Counted from the first letter of the stretch, positions 17,782 to 26,168 are shown. The stretch is 64,000 bases of DNA from Pseudotabrizicola sp051200875 (GCF_051200875.1 NZ_CP195191.1:1612001-1676000); one strand, 5' to 3'. Made by a program: numbers and translations. Notes: generated by a model not told the origin, from the letters alone.

Positions 17782-18540
17782 ATGTTTGGAATAGACCTGA
17801 TCGACGCCGGGCTTTTGCCTGCCATGCTGATTGCGCTTTCTGCTGGCGTCCTGTCGTTCCTGTCGCCTTGCGTTCTTCCGATCGTGCCGCCCTATCTGGC
17901 CTATATGGGGGGCATTTCCGTTGGTGACATGAAATCGGACGCCGTGGCGCGGCGGCGGGTCATTCTGCCTGCGCTGTTCTTTGTCATGGGTCTTTCCACG
18001 GTTTTTCTGCTTTTGGGATTTACCGCCTCGGCCTTTGGGGCATTTTTCCTAAGCAACCAGGAACTGTTTTCGAAAATCGCCGGTGGCGTTGTCATCATCT
18101 TCGGACTGCATTTCGTGGGTTTGTTCCGAATTCCGATCCTTGACCGAGAAGCGCGTCTGGATGCAGGCGAGCAAGGTGGCTCGGCTTTTGGGGCCTATCT
18201 TCTGGGACTTGCCTTCGCTTTTGGCTGGACCCCCTGCATCGGCCCGCAACTGGGTGCGATCTTGTCCTTAGCAGCACAGGAAGGCTCGGTTCAGCGGGGA
18301 ACCCTGTTGCTTGCAGTTTATGCCTTGGGCCTTGGCCTGCCCTTCTTGTTCGCGGCGCTGTTCATTGAACGGTCAATGGGACTGATGCAGCGGCTGAAAC
18401 GGCACATGAAACTGATTGAACGCTGCATGGGTGCGCTGTTGTTGATCGTCGGCTTCGCGCTTGTGACCGGTGCCTTTACCGATTTCAGCTTCTGGCTTCT
18501 GGAAACCTTTGACCGGTTTGGCATTCCCTTGCTTGGGTAA
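17782..18540 (+). CDS. ccdA: CcdA/DsbD-type cytochrome c biogenesis thiol transporter
   Basis: The 252-aa polytopic protein (about six hydrophobic helices) belongs to the CcdA family, which carries reducing equivalents across the inner membrane to periplasmic thiol proteins for cytochrome c maturation. The two conserved redox cysteines are in LSFLSPCVLPIVPPYLAY (first helix) and FGWTPCIGPQLGAIL (fourth helix). ATG 17782 is chosen because AAGGGG lies 8 bases upstream; an upstream in-frame ATG at 17749 would add a charged non-conserved leader. No other cytochrome c maturation gene is adjacent. Confidence 0.9.
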   Translation: MFGIDLIDAGLLPAMLIALSAGVLSFLSPCVLPIVPPYLAYMGGISVGDMKSDAVARRRVILPALFFVMGLSTVFLLLGFTASAFGAFFLSNQELFSKIAGGVVIIFGLHFVGLFRIPILDREARLDAGEQGGSAFGAYLLGLAFAFGWTPCIGPQLGAILSLAAQEGSVQRGTLLLAVYALGLGLPFLFAALFIERSMGLMQRLKRHMKLIERCMGALLLIVGFALVTGAFTDFSFWLLETFDRFGIPLLG

Positions 18541-18604
18541 CGGCCCGTCTTTGCCCTTATTTCCGCCCAAAATGCCCTCTAGACTACTCAGCTAAGGGGG
18601 CCAG

Positions 18605-19903
18605 ATGGCGACGGATGTAGCAGGTTCTGCGGAAGACACAGAAACCGAGGCGAAGGTGTTTCGCCGTCGGGTCTTTTACATTCCCGGCTATGACCCGATC
18701 CATCCCCGCCGCTATCGTGAACTTTACCGCAAAGAAGGCGCGGATCAGGCGGCTATATCGGGCTATCAGCTGGAGTTGCGTCCGCGTCAAAGCAAAGGCC
18801 CCTATGGCTGGCATGTCCTCTCTGAAATCGGCGGGGAAAAGGCCGAGGCCGAGATAGAGGTTCTGGTTTGGTCCGACATTGTGCGGAACAGCATGTCGAA
18901 CTCGATCCCCGCCACCTATCTGCAACTGGTCCGCACGGCCTGGGCCTACATCGCCTCGGGAGCGCTGTTCCGGCTGATGCGGCTGCGCAAAGGGCCGGTG
19001 ATTGCGGCGCTTTATCCGATTGTCTTCCTGCTGGCCCAGCTTGCCATCGCTGTCGGGGTGGGCTGGACACTGGGTCTTTTGGCGGCGTTTTCGGCGGCGA
19101 TGATCCCTTTCCTGCAAGACCACGACTCATGGGCTAGGGGAATGGTGACCGTTCTGGGCCTGATCCTGCTGGGGCTGTCGGTTGCAACCGTGACCGCCAT
19201 CCTGATCCTGCGGTGGTTCAAGGCCAAGGACGGCAAGGTCTTTGCCTATTACCTGATGCATGACTATGCCTATTCGGCGCGCTATGGCGGCGCGAACCCA
19301 CCCGAATTGGAAGCGCGGATGGCCGAGTTTGGGCGCGCTATCCGGCTGGCGCTGGAAACCGATGCAGATGAGGTTCTGGTGATTGGCCATTCTTCTGGTG
19401 CGCATCTGGGCGTGTCGATCCTTGCCGATCTGATCCGCGATGGCCTGCCCAAAGATCACCCGCCCTTGTCGTTCTTGTCCTTGGGTCAGGTCGTGCCGAT
19501 GGTCAGCTTCTTGCCCAAGGCCAAACGACTGCGGGCCGATCTGGCCTTTCTATCAAAGCAGGCTTCCTTGACTTGGGTTGATGTCACGGCCCCTGGCGAT
19601 GGATGCGCATTTGCGCTGTGCGACCCGGTCGCCGTGACCAGCGTTGCCCCCAAAGACCAGCGCTGGCCCTTGGTCTTGTCTGCGGCCTTCACACAAACAC
19701 TGTCCCCAGAACGCTGGAAGGAATTGCGCTGGAAGTTTTTCCGGCTGCATTTTCAATATCTATGTGCCTTTGATAGGCCCGGTGATTACGACTATTTCCA
19801 GATCACGGCGGGCCCCATTCCGTTGGGGCAGCGCTATGCGGGCCGGCCCGCCTCGAAAAGCCGTATTGACCGGGCCGTGAACCGCTTTACCGATATTTCA
19901 TGA
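18605..19903 (+). CDS. Membrane-associated alpha/beta hydrolase family protein
   Basis: The 432-aa protein has a cytoplasmic N-terminal part starting with VFYIPGYDPIHPRRYRELY, a lid-like region, two or three hydrophobic helices at about residues 135-205 (IAALYPIVFLLAQLAIAVGV; MVTVLGLILLGLSVATVTAI), and a hydrolase core with the nucleophile elbow VLVIGHSSGAHLGVSIL. The membrane helices sit inside the hydrolase fold, which is unusual. Its stop overlaps the P450 start by 4 bp, so the two are probably made together and act on the same, likely lipophilic, substrate. I recognise the fold but no characterised family. Confidence 0.68.
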   Translation: MATDVAGSAEDTETEAKVFRRRVFYIPGYDPIHPRRYRELYRKEGADQAAISGYQLELRPRQSKGPYGWHVLSEIGGEKAEAEIEVLVWSDIVRNSMSNSIPATYLQLVRTAWAYIASGALFRLMRLRKGPVIAALYPIVFLLAQLAIAVGVGWTLGLLAAFSAAMIPFLQDHDSWARGMVTVLGLILLGLSVATVTAILILRWFKAKDGKVFAYYLMHDYAYSARYGGANPPELEARMAEFGRAIRLALETDADEVLVIGHSSGAHLGVSILADLIRDGLPKDHPPLSFLSLGQVVPMVSFLPKAKRLRADLAFLSKQASLTWVDVTAPGDGCAFALCDPVAVTSVAPKDQRWPLVLSAAFTQTLSPERWKELRWKFFRLHFQYLCAFDRPGDYDYFQITAGPIPLGQRYAGRPASKSRIDRAVNRFTDIS

Positions 19904-21255
19904 CCTGCCCTGTCCATCCCCCCAAACCACCGGTGCGACCTGACAGGGTTTCGCTTCTTCGCTATTTGCGGCTCTTTCGGCGTGACATTCTCTCGGCCCA
20001 ACCAGCCCGGCTTTACCGGGCGTGGATGGCCGAGTTCAAAACACCCTTCTTTCGCAGCTATCTGTGCAATGACCCTGAACTGATCAATCTGGTCTTGAAA
20101 GAGCGCCCAGACGACTTCCCGAAATCGAACCGCATTCGCGAGGGTCTGGCCCCACTTCTTGGAAATTCAGTTTTTGTCACCAATGGTGAGACTTGGAAGC
20201 GCCAGCGCCGCATCATCGACCCTGCCTTCGAAGGTGGTCGCTTACGCGACACTTTCCCCGCGATGTGGGAGGCTGGCGAAGCGGCTGCCGCACGACTACC
20301 CCATGGCGAGGTAGAGGTCGAAGAACAGATGAGCCACGCCGCCGCCGATGTGATTTTTCGAACGCTCTTCACGCTTCCGATCGAGGATCAGACCGCTCAG
20401 GCCGTGTTTCACGAATTCCGCGCCTATCAGCGGACCCAGCCGATCCTCAACTTGGCGGCCTTCTTGCCCCTGCCGCGCTGGTTTCCACGGCTTCATCGGC
20501 GCAAGACACTTGCGTCCGCCAAGCGTATCCGCGCCCTGATCACTGCAATGACCGAAGCGCGAGCCAAGGAGATCGCGGAGGGGAAGGCACCCAACGATCT
20601 TGCTACAAAGATCATGACCATGGTCGATCCGGAAACCGGGCAAACCTTCTCGACCGAGGAAATGGTTGATCAGGTCGCAATCTTCTTTCTTGCTGGTCAC
20701 GAAACCAGTGCATCGGCTTTGGCTTGGGCGCTTTACCTCTTGGCACTTTATCCCGAGGCGCAAGATCGGGTGGCGGCTGAGGCCGCCAAACTGACAGAAA
20801 CGGCTGAGTTCTCGGCTATGGCGCAGCTCAAATTCACCCGAGACGTTTTTCGCGAAACCCTGCGCCTTTACCCGCCTGTGCCGATGATGGTGCGCCAGAA
20901 CATACTGCATGAACGCTTTCGCGCCAGAAAGCTGCCTCCGGGCGCGCAGATCGTCCTGTCTCCTTGGCACGTCCACCGTCACGAAAGACTTTGGGAAGAA
21001 CCGGACGCCTTTGATCCGGACCGCTGGTCACGGGACGAGAACCGCGCCTCTGCCCGAGATGCCTATCTGCCGTTTTCGGCTGGTCCGCGCGTCTGCACCG
21101 GGGCAGGCTTTGCCATGGTCGAAGGGCCGCTTCTGCTCGCGCAGTTCCTGCGTCGGCATAGGGTGGAACGGCTTGATGGGCTTGATCCCGTCCCAGTTGC
21201 CCATCTGACAGTGCGCGCACAAAACGGCATCCGCCTGAGGGTCAGCCAGCGGTGA
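19900..21255 (+). CDS. Cytochrome P450
   Basis: This 451-aa haem-thiolate monooxygenase has the I-helix AIFFLAGHETSASALAW, the K-helix ETLRLYPP (ExxR), and the haem loop FSAGPRVCTGAGFA with the cysteine ligand (FxxGxRxCxG intact). There is no N-terminal membrane anchor, and the resemblance is to the soluble bacterial P450s related to the CYP4/CYP102 haem-domain group. The ATG overlaps the hydrolase stop (ATGA). No ferredoxin or reductase gene is adjacent, so electrons must come from elsewhere. The substrate is unknown; fatty-acid or lipid-like is a guess from family and neighbour. Confidence 0.92.
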   Translation: MTCPVHPPKPPVRPDRVSLLRYLRLFRRDILSAQPARLYRAWMAEFKTPFFRSYLCNDPELINLVLKERPDDFPKSNRIREGLAPLLGNSVFVTNGETWKRQRRIIDPAFEGGRLRDTFPAMWEAGEAAAARLPHGEVEVEEQMSHAAADVIFRTLFTLPIEDQTAQAVFHEFRAYQRTQPILNLAAFLPLPRWFPRLHRRKTLASAKRIRALITAMTEARAKEIAEGKAPNDLATKIMTMVDPETGQTFSTEEMVDQVAIFFLAGHETSASALAWALYLLALYPEAQDRVAAEAAKLTETAEFSAMAQLKFTRDVFRETLRLYPPVPMMVRQNILHERFRARKLPPGAQIVLSPWHVHRHERLWEEPDAFDPDRWSRDENRASARDAYLPFSAGPRVCTGAGFAMVEGPLLLAQFLRRHRVERLDGLDPVPVAHLTVRAQNGIRLRVSQR

Positions 21256-21293
21256 AGACCGCCCCCAAAGCAAGGCCCGAAATCAGCGGCTTT

Positions 21294-21533
21294 TTAGATC
21301 AGCTCGACCTTGTAGCTTTCGATCACCGTGTTGGCCAAAAGCTTTTCACACATGGCCTTCACATCGGCTTCCGCTTTGGACGCATCGGTCTCTGCCAGAT
21401 CAAGCTCGATCACTTTACCCTGACGCACGCCGTTTACCCCGGCAAAGCCCAACGTTCCCAATGCGTGGCGCACGGCCTCGCCCTGAACGTCCAGAACACC
21501 GGTCTTCAGCATGACGGTCACGCGCGCTTTCAT
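21294..21533 (-). CDS. purS: Phosphoribosylformylglycinamidine synthase subunit PurS
   Basis: PurS is the small dimeric subunit that brings PurQ and PurL together. The 79-aa sequence starts MKARVTVMLKTGVLDVQGEAV and contains LGFAGVNGVRQGKVIELDL, the conserved PurS pattern. It lies 92 bp downstream of purC on the same strand. purQ, its usual downstream neighbour, is missing here and lies at 10.6 kb. Confidence 0.93.
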   Translation of the reverse strand: MKARVTVMLKTGVLDVQGEAVRHALGTLGFAGVNGVRQGKVIELDLAETDASKAEADVKAMCEKLLANTVIESYKVELI

Positions 21534-21625
21534 GGGAGTCTCCAGATTGGCAAATCTTTGCGCCCCGATTAGCGCCCCCCACCCTTGGGCGCAAGAGGCA
21601 GCCGCGTCCGTGGCACGAGGCGCAG

Positions 21626-22396
21626 CTAATTGATCAAGGTAGGTTTGGTTGTATGCGTCACATTCGACGGCAGCACGCCAAGCCGGCGGGCAAGTTCAGT
21701 ATAGGCATCGGCCAAGGGGCCGGGGTCAGCCACTGGCTGTCCGTCGGTCCGATCGGTCACGCCGCGCATATCCCACAGACGGCAACTGTCCGGGCTGATC
21801 TCATCTGCCACGATCAGGCGCATATAGTCGCCCTCCCAGACACGCCCCACTTCGATACGGAAATCGGCCAGCCTGATGCCCACCCCCAGCATCACGCCGG
21901 ACATGAAGTCATTCACGCGCAAGGCCAAAGCAACAATATCGTCCAGATCCTGCTGCGTGGCCCAGCCGAAGGCGATGATATGCTCTTCGGAGACCATCGG
22001 CGAATTCAGCCGATCGTCCTTGTAGTAATATTCAACAATTGGGCGCGGCAGGGCGGTGCCTTCCGCAATCCCAAGACGCGACGAAAGCTCTCCGGCCGCG
22101 AAATTCCGAACAACCACTTCCAGCGGAATGATCTCGGCCATCCGCACGAGTTGTTCGCGCATGTTCAGCCGTTTCAAGAAATGCGTGGGAACGCCGATCG
22201 AATTCAAGCCGGTCATGAAGAATTCGGACAGGCGATTGTTCAGAACGCCTTTGCCGTCGTTTGACACCGTCTGAACCGGCGCAGGAGATTCGGGCTGGCT
22301 GCCTTCGTCCTTGAAATACTGAATCAGCGTGCCGGGTTCCGGACCGTCATAGAGGATCTTCGTCTTGCCCTCGTAGACCTTCTTGCGGCGTGCCAT
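21626..22396 (-). CDS. purC: SAICAR synthetase PurC
   Basis: PurC condenses CAIR with aspartate in purine synthesis. The 256-aa protein begins MARRKKVYEGKTKILYDGPE and has the ATP-binding and substrate motifs NDGKGVLNNRLSEFFM, EIIPLEVVVRNFAAGE, and the acidic ADEISPDSCRLWD. It is transcribed divergently from the DUF1476 gene and precedes purS. The phrase SQPESPAPVQTVSNDGKG is a slightly Pro-rich variant of the family's ITAxD region. Confidence 0.95.
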   Translation of the reverse strand: MARRKKVYEGKTKILYDGPEPGTLIQYFKDEGSQPESPAPVQTVSNDGKGVLNNRLSEFFMTGLNSIGVPTHFLKRLNMREQLVRMAEIIPLEVVVRNFAAGELSSRLGIAEGTALPRPIVEYYYKDDRLNSPMVSEEHIIAFGWATQQDLDDIVALALRVNDFMSGVMLGVGIRLADFRIEVGRVWEGDYMRLIVADEISPDSCRLWDMRGVTDRTDGQPVADPGPLADAYTELARRLGVLPSNVTHTTKPTLIN

Positions 22397-22566
22397 GAAT
22401 TCTCCGAACCGAAAAGCGCCAAAAGGGCGCCTAAAGGCACCCTCCAGATGTGGTCCCAGCCCTTACAACACGCGGCGCACTGCCGCAAGGCGGCATGGTT
22501 GGCCTTGCAGCCAAAGCCCGGGAAGGGCATATGTCAGGAAAGACACTTCAATCAAGGGGCCTGCCC

Positions 22567-22881
22567 ATGACCACCTTTGACGATCGCGAACACGCATTTG
22601 AAGCCAAGTTCGCCCATGATGCCGAAATGCAGTTCAAGGCCGAAGCGCGCCGCAACAAGTTGGTCGCTCTTTGGGCCGCCGGCCTGATGGGGAAGTCCGA
22701 AGATGAAACCGCGGCTTACGTCGCAGAGGTCATCGCCGCGGATTTCGAGGAAGCCGGTATCGAAGATGTGGTCCGCAAGGTGGCTGGCGATCTCGGCTCA
22801 AAATCCTCGGCGGATGAAGTTCGCGCCAAGATGGGTGAGCTTCTGCCAGTCGCCAAAGCGCAGCTGATGTCGGAAATCTGA
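22567..22881 (+). CDS. DUF1476 protein (F1-ATPase inhibitor zeta-subunit family)
   Basis: The 104-aa protein fits DUF1476, whose Paracoccus denitrificans member is the zeta inhibitor of the F1-ATPase that blocks ATP hydrolysis. The N-terminus MTTFDDREHAFEAKFAHDAE is the inhibitory region; FKAEARRNKLVALWAAGLMG and a C-terminal helical bundle follow. ATG 22567 follows AAGGGG at about 22553-22558; the frame extends 5' but only the short form matches the family length. It is a monocistronic gene with its own terminator at 22907-22935. It is divergent from purC. Confidence 0.9.
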   Translation: MTTFDDREHAFEAKFAHDAEMQFKAEARRNKLVALWAAGLMGKSEDETAAYVAEVIAADFEEAGIEDVVRKVAGDLGSKSSADEVRAKMGELLPVAKAQLMSEI

Positions 22882-22906
22882 TCCGTCCCGGACGGCTGAA
22901 GAATAA

Positions 22907-22935
22907 GAGCCGCCCGGGCCAATGGGCGGCTCTTT
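22907..22935 (+). terminator. Rho-independent terminator after the DUF1476 gene
   Basis: GAGCCGCCC (22907-22915), an eight-base loop, GGGCGGCTC (22924-22932), then TTT. The 9-bp perfect stem lies 25 bases after the stop codon. Confidence 0.85.
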
Positions 22936-22978
22936 GTCGTTCACGCATGAAGATCATGCGCATAATCAAATTGCTTTT

Positions 22979-23002
22979 CAGACCTGCCTCGTGGCAAGGC
23001 TG
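22979..23002 (+). promoter_or_regulatory. Leader hairpin before the homocysteine methyltransferase gene
   Basis: CAGACCTGCC (22979-22988), loop TCGT, and GGCAAGGCTG (22993-23002) pair at eight of ten positions in the 5' leader about 30 bases before the start codon, followed by a purine-rich stretch (AAGGGTAAAGGG). Methionine genes in this group often carry short SAM- or SAH-responsive RNAs; I cannot match this leader to one of the known consensus structures, so it is only a candidate. Confidence 0.25.
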
Positions 23003-23032
23003 GTGCAACAAGGGTAAAGGGACAAGACCCAG

Positions 23033-24043
23033 ATGGACGCACTTTCCAAACTTCTTGCAGAACGCGATTGGCTGATGGCCGATGGTGCCACTGGGACCAA
23101 CCTTTTCAACATGGGCTTGTCCTCGGGCGAACCGCCCGAACTGTGGAACGTCGACCAGCCTGACAACATCCGCAAACTATACCGAGGCGCGGTTGAGGCT
23201 GGCTCTGACATCTTCCTGACCAACACATTTGGTGGCAATGCAAGCCGCCTGAAGCTTCACAATGCCCAGGACCGCGTTCATGAGTTGAACCGCATCGGCG
23301 CAAGCTTGGGCCGTGAGATCGCAGACGCCTCTGGGCGCACGGTGATCGTCGCCGGTTCTGTTGGTCCAACTGGCGAAATCTTTGAACCGATGGGTAGCCT
23401 TACCCATGCCTTGGCCGTGGAAATGTTCCACGAGCAGGCCGAGGGCCTGAAGGCTGGCGGGGCGGATGTACTGTGGATCGAGACGATCTCGGCACCTGAG
23501 GAATACAAGGCTGCTGCCGAAGCTGCAAAATTAGCTGGTATGGCGTGGTGCGGCACGATGAGTTTCGACACCGCAGGCCGCACCATGATGGGTTTAACCT
23601 CTTCTGCCTTGTCGGAACTGGTTGAAAAACTGCCCAATCCGCCTATTGCTTTTGGCGCCAATTGCGGCGTTGGCGCCTCTGACCTGATGAGAACCGTTAT
23701 GGGTTTCCTTTCCACAGGAACCGAGCGGCCCGTCATCGCAAAAGGCAATGCAGGCATCCCCAAATATCACGACGGCCATATCCACTACGATGGCACACCG
23801 GACTTGATGGCCGAATATGCCGTTCTGGCGCGCGATGCCGGGGTGCGGATCATTGGCGGCTGCTGTGGCACGATGCCGGAACACCTGAAAGCGATGCGCG
23901 CGGCTTTGGAAAGTCGCCCGAAAGGACCACGCCCGAGTTTGGATGATATCGTCGCAAAACTGGGTCCATTCTCGTCGGCCTCGGACGGAACCGGAGATGA
24001 CGCCAATGCGCCGCGCCGCGAACGTCGGGGCCGCCGCGGTTGA
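23033..24043 (+). CDS. Homocysteine S-methyltransferase component of a split methionine synthase
   Basis: The 336-aa protein is the homocysteine-binding domain found at the N-terminus of MetH and in betaine-homocysteine methyltransferases, here as a separate protein. Zinc-binding cysteines are in FGANCGVGASDL and RIIGGCCGTMPEHL; DGATGTNLF and ADVLWIETISAPEE are further family motifs. In Phaeobacter and Dinoroseobacter such a protein works with separate corrinoid and pterin-binding proteins as a three-part methionine synthase. The corrinoid partner lies at 25353. It may alternatively be named betaine-homocysteine methyltransferase. The C-terminus ends in a basic tail (RRERRGRRG) that I would not expect to be catalytic. 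Confidence 0.86.
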   Translation: MDALSKLLAERDWLMADGATGTNLFNMGLSSGEPPELWNVDQPDNIRKLYRGAVEAGSDIFLTNTFGGNASRLKLHNAQDRVHELNRIGASLGREIADASGRTVIVAGSVGPTGEIFEPMGSLTHALAVEMFHEQAEGLKAGGADVLWIETISAPEEYKAAAEAAKLAGMAWCGTMSFDTAGRTMMGLTSSALSELVEKLPNPPIAFGANCGVGASDLMRTVMGFLSTGTERPVIAKGNAGIPKYHDGHIHYDGTPDLMAEYAVLARDAGVRIIGGCCGTMPEHLKAMRAALESRPKGPRPSLDDIVAKLGPFSSASDGTGDDANAPRRERRGRRG

Positions 24044-24057
24044 CCGCCTGACTGGCC

Positions 24058-24101
24058 AAAACCCTTTCAAGGATTTTGCAAATTTCTTCAAAGAAATTTG
24101 C
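24058..24101 (+). repeat. Double-hairpin intergenic element, copy B
   Basis: First stem-loop AAAACCCTT (24058-24066), TC, AAGGATTTT (24069-24077), with one C-A mismatch. It is followed without gap by GCAAATTTCTT (24078-24088), CA, AAGAAATTTGC (24091-24101). It begins 15 bases after the homocysteine methyltransferase stop and ends three bases before the stop of the convergent radical SAM gene, so both mRNAs can carry it at their 3' ends. It matches copies at 9154 (inverted) and 61025. Confidence 0.75.
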
Positions 24102-24104
24102 GCT

Positions 24105-25193
24105 TCAGAACAGGGATAACTGGTCCCCTGATCGGAGTGGCGCTGAAAAAAGATCGTGCCTGAGGGGCGGAAGTTGTTTGACGAGCCCCACACGCATGCA
24201 AGCTTTGTCGAACCGTTGCGAAATGAGTTCTGACCACAGCCCCTGCCCCCGCATCCGGCGCCCCCATTCCGCATCGTAGTCTTTGCCACCATGCATCTCG
24301 CGCAAACGGTTCATCACCTTTGCGGCGCGCTGTGGGAAATGTGTTTGCAGCCAGTTTTGAACGAGAGGAGAGACTTCCAACGGCAGTCTGAGCGCGATCC
24401 AGCTTGCAGCGACCGCCCCAGCCTCTTTCACCGCCGACAAAATCGGCTCCAGTTCCTGATCGGTCAGGCCAGGAACGACGGGCGCGACCATGGCGCGGAC
24501 TGGGATACCTGCGTCAGTCAAACGACGAATCAGGGCCAGACGCCGCGCGGGAGAAGGCGCTCTGGGTTCCATCTTTCGGGAAAGATCAGAGTCCAGCGTG
24601 GTGACCGATACCCCAACTCGCAGCAGACCAAGCGCGGCCATGGGTGCCAGCAGGTCAATGTCACGCTCGACCAAGGTTCCCTTTGTGGTAATTGCAGTCG
24701 GGTGCCGGAACTCTGACAAGACCGCCAGCACATTCCGCATTATCCGAAGATTGCCTTCGCAAGGCTGGTATGGATCGGTGTTCGTACCAATCGCAATTGT
24801 CCCAACCTTATAATTCCGCGACCTAAGCTCTTGCTCCAGCACCTTTTCGATCCCCGGTCGTGCAATAAGGCGCGTTTCGAAATCCAAGCCTGGAGAAAGG
24901 TTGAGGCAGGCATGTGTGGGACGCGCAAAGCAATAGATACAGCCGTGTTCGCAGCCCCTGTAGGGGTTGATACTGCGGTCAAAGGGCAAATCCGGAGACT
25001 TATTGTAACTAAGCGCCGACCGAGGCACTTCTGTTCGCACTTCTGTGCGAAGCAAATGATCCTCTTCCTCACCAGCCCAACCGTCATCAAAGGCGACCAG
25101 TTCATGGGCCTCAAAGCGCCCGCTGCGGTTCGAACCTGCACCTCTTGCACGAACCTTTTGACCGCGTTTGAGAGATGGATCAGGATGCAACAT
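24105..25193 (-). CDS. PA0069/SPL-family radical SAM protein
   Basis: This radical SAM protein has the cluster motif CEHGCIYCFARPTHACLNL (CxxxCxxC) preceded by RSINPYRG, typical of the PA0069/Rv2578c branch related to spore photoproduct lyase. IGTNTDPYQPCEG and ITTKGTLVERD are the next barrel strands. I chose ATG 25193 (MLHPDPSLKRGQKVRARGAG): it gives the family N-terminus and leaves the SOS box at 25206-25220 upstream of the coding region. In-frame GTG 25244 and ATG 25211 are alternatives. The gene is embedded between the two methionine synthase genes but on the other strand. A role in DNA repair is suggested by the SOS box and family; the substrate is unknown. Confidence 0.84.
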   Translation of the reverse strand: MLHPDPSLKRGQKVRARGAGSNRSGRFEAHELVAFDDGWAGEEEDHLLRTEVRTEVPRSALSYNKSPDLPFDRSINPYRGCEHGCIYCFARPTHACLNLSPGLDFETRLIARPGIEKVLEQELRSRNYKVGTIAIGTNTDPYQPCEGNLRIMRNVLAVLSEFRHPTAITTKGTLVERDIDLLAPMAALGLLRVGVSVTTLDSDLSRKMEPRAPSPARRLALIRRLTDAGIPVRAMVAPVVPGLTDQELEPILSAVKEAGAVAASWIALRLPLEVSPLVQNWLQTHFPQRAAKVMNRLREMHGGKDYDAEWGRRMRGQGLWSELISQRFDKACMRVGLVKQLPPLRHDLFSAPLRSGDQLSLF

Positions 25194-25205
25194 GAGCTGC
25201 ACTGT

Positions 25206-25220
25206 GAACATATAGTGAAC
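25206..25220 (-). promoter_or_regulatory. LexA (SOS) box, GTTC-N7-GTTC
   Basis: On the plus strand GAAC (25206-25209), seven bases, GAAC (25217-25220); on the gene's strand this reads GTTC-N7-GTTC, the direct-repeat operator established for LexA in alphaproteobacteria including Rhodobacter. It lies 13 bases upstream of the chosen start of the radical SAM gene. An eight-base exact match could occur by chance in 64 kb, but its place in a promoter makes it credible. Confidence 0.65.
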
Positions 25221-25352
25221 AATTTTCAAGTTCTCTGATCGCACAAAGGCTTGCTGTCGGCTTTAAATCGGCGCATGTCGGAAACCGGAAAGTGAAAGCG
25301 GCGCTTTGGCCTCATTCACGGGGAAATGTCTTTACGTTGCGGGAGCGCACAC

Positions 25353-26051
25353 ATGGCCGATGACGACGAAATCATCCTGTCCGAACTGTCGGATGACGAA
25401 CTGGTCCTGCAGATGCATGACGACCTTTACGATGGCCTGAAAGAGGAAATCGAAGAAGGCGTTAACATCCTGATCGAACGCGGTTGGGCCCCTTACGACG
25501 TGCTGACAAAGGCGCTTGTCGCCGGGATGACGATCGTCGGAAACGACTTCCGTGATGGCATTCTGTTCGTGCCGGAAGTGCTGCTTTCCGCGAACGCGAT
25601 GAAAGCGGGCATGGCAATCCTGAAGCCGCTTTTGGCCGAAACCGGCGCACCGCGCATGGGCAAGATGGTGATCGGCACCGTCAAGGGCGACATCCATGAC
25701 ATCGGCAAGAACCTTGTTGCGATGATGATGGAAGGCGCGGGCTTTGAAGTGGTTGATCTGGGCATCAACAACGCTGTCGAGAAGTATCTTGAGGCGCTGG
25801 AGAAAGAACAGCCCGACATCCTTGGCATGTCGGCTCTGCTGACCACCACCATGCCTTACATGAAAGTCGTCATCGACACGATGAAAGAAAAGGGCCTGCG
25901 CGAAGACTATATCGTGCTGGTCGGCGGCGCGCCGCTGAACGAAGAATTCGGCCGTGCAATTGGCGCTGACGCCTATTGCCGTGACGCCGCTGTGGCCGTG
26001 GAAACGGCGAAAATCTGGGTCGCGCGCAAGCACAACCAGATGAACGGCTGA
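25353..26051 (+). CDS. Corrinoid (cobalamin-binding) protein of a split methionine synthase
   Basis: The 232-aa protein has a helical cap domain (about residues 10-95, with ERGWAPYDVLTKALVAGMTIVGNDF) and a Rossmann B12-binding domain with TVKGDIHDIGKNLV (the DxHxxG motif whose histidine is the lower cobalt ligand), GMSALLTTTMPYM, and IVLVGGAPLNEEFG. It corresponds to the cobalamin domain of MetH or an MtaC/MtbC-type carrier. ATG 25353 follows GGGAG at 25341-25345. Together with the homocysteine methyltransferase at 23033 it should transfer methyl groups from a separate pterin-binding protein, which is not in the window. A terminator follows at once. Confidence 0.9.
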   Translation: MADDDEIILSELSDDELVLQMHDDLYDGLKEEIEEGVNILIERGWAPYDVLTKALVAGMTIVGNDFRDGILFVPEVLLSANAMKAGMAILKPLLAETGAPRMGKMVIGTVKGDIHDIGKNLVAMMMEGAGFEVVDLGINNAVEKYLEALEKEQPDILGMSALLTTTMPYMKVVIDTMKEKGLREDYIVLVGGAPLNEEFGRAIGADAYCRDAAVAVETAKIWVARKHNQMNG

Positions 26052-26071
26052 TCGCCACACTGAAATGATAA

Positions 26072-26103
26072 CCCCGGACCGAGAAATCGCTCCGGGGCTT
26101 TTT
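26072..26103 (+). terminator. Rho-independent terminator after the corrinoid gene
   Basis: CCCCGGA (26072-26078) and TCCGGGG (26091-26097) form a 7-bp stem around a 12-base loop, followed by CTTTTTC. It lies 20 bases after the stop and may reduce expression of the downstream genes. Confidence 0.82.
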
Positions 26104-26168
26104 CTTTCGCTGGCCCTTGGCTTTTGCCTTGGAAAGTCACACATTCATGACAGGAACAGGAGTGAACC

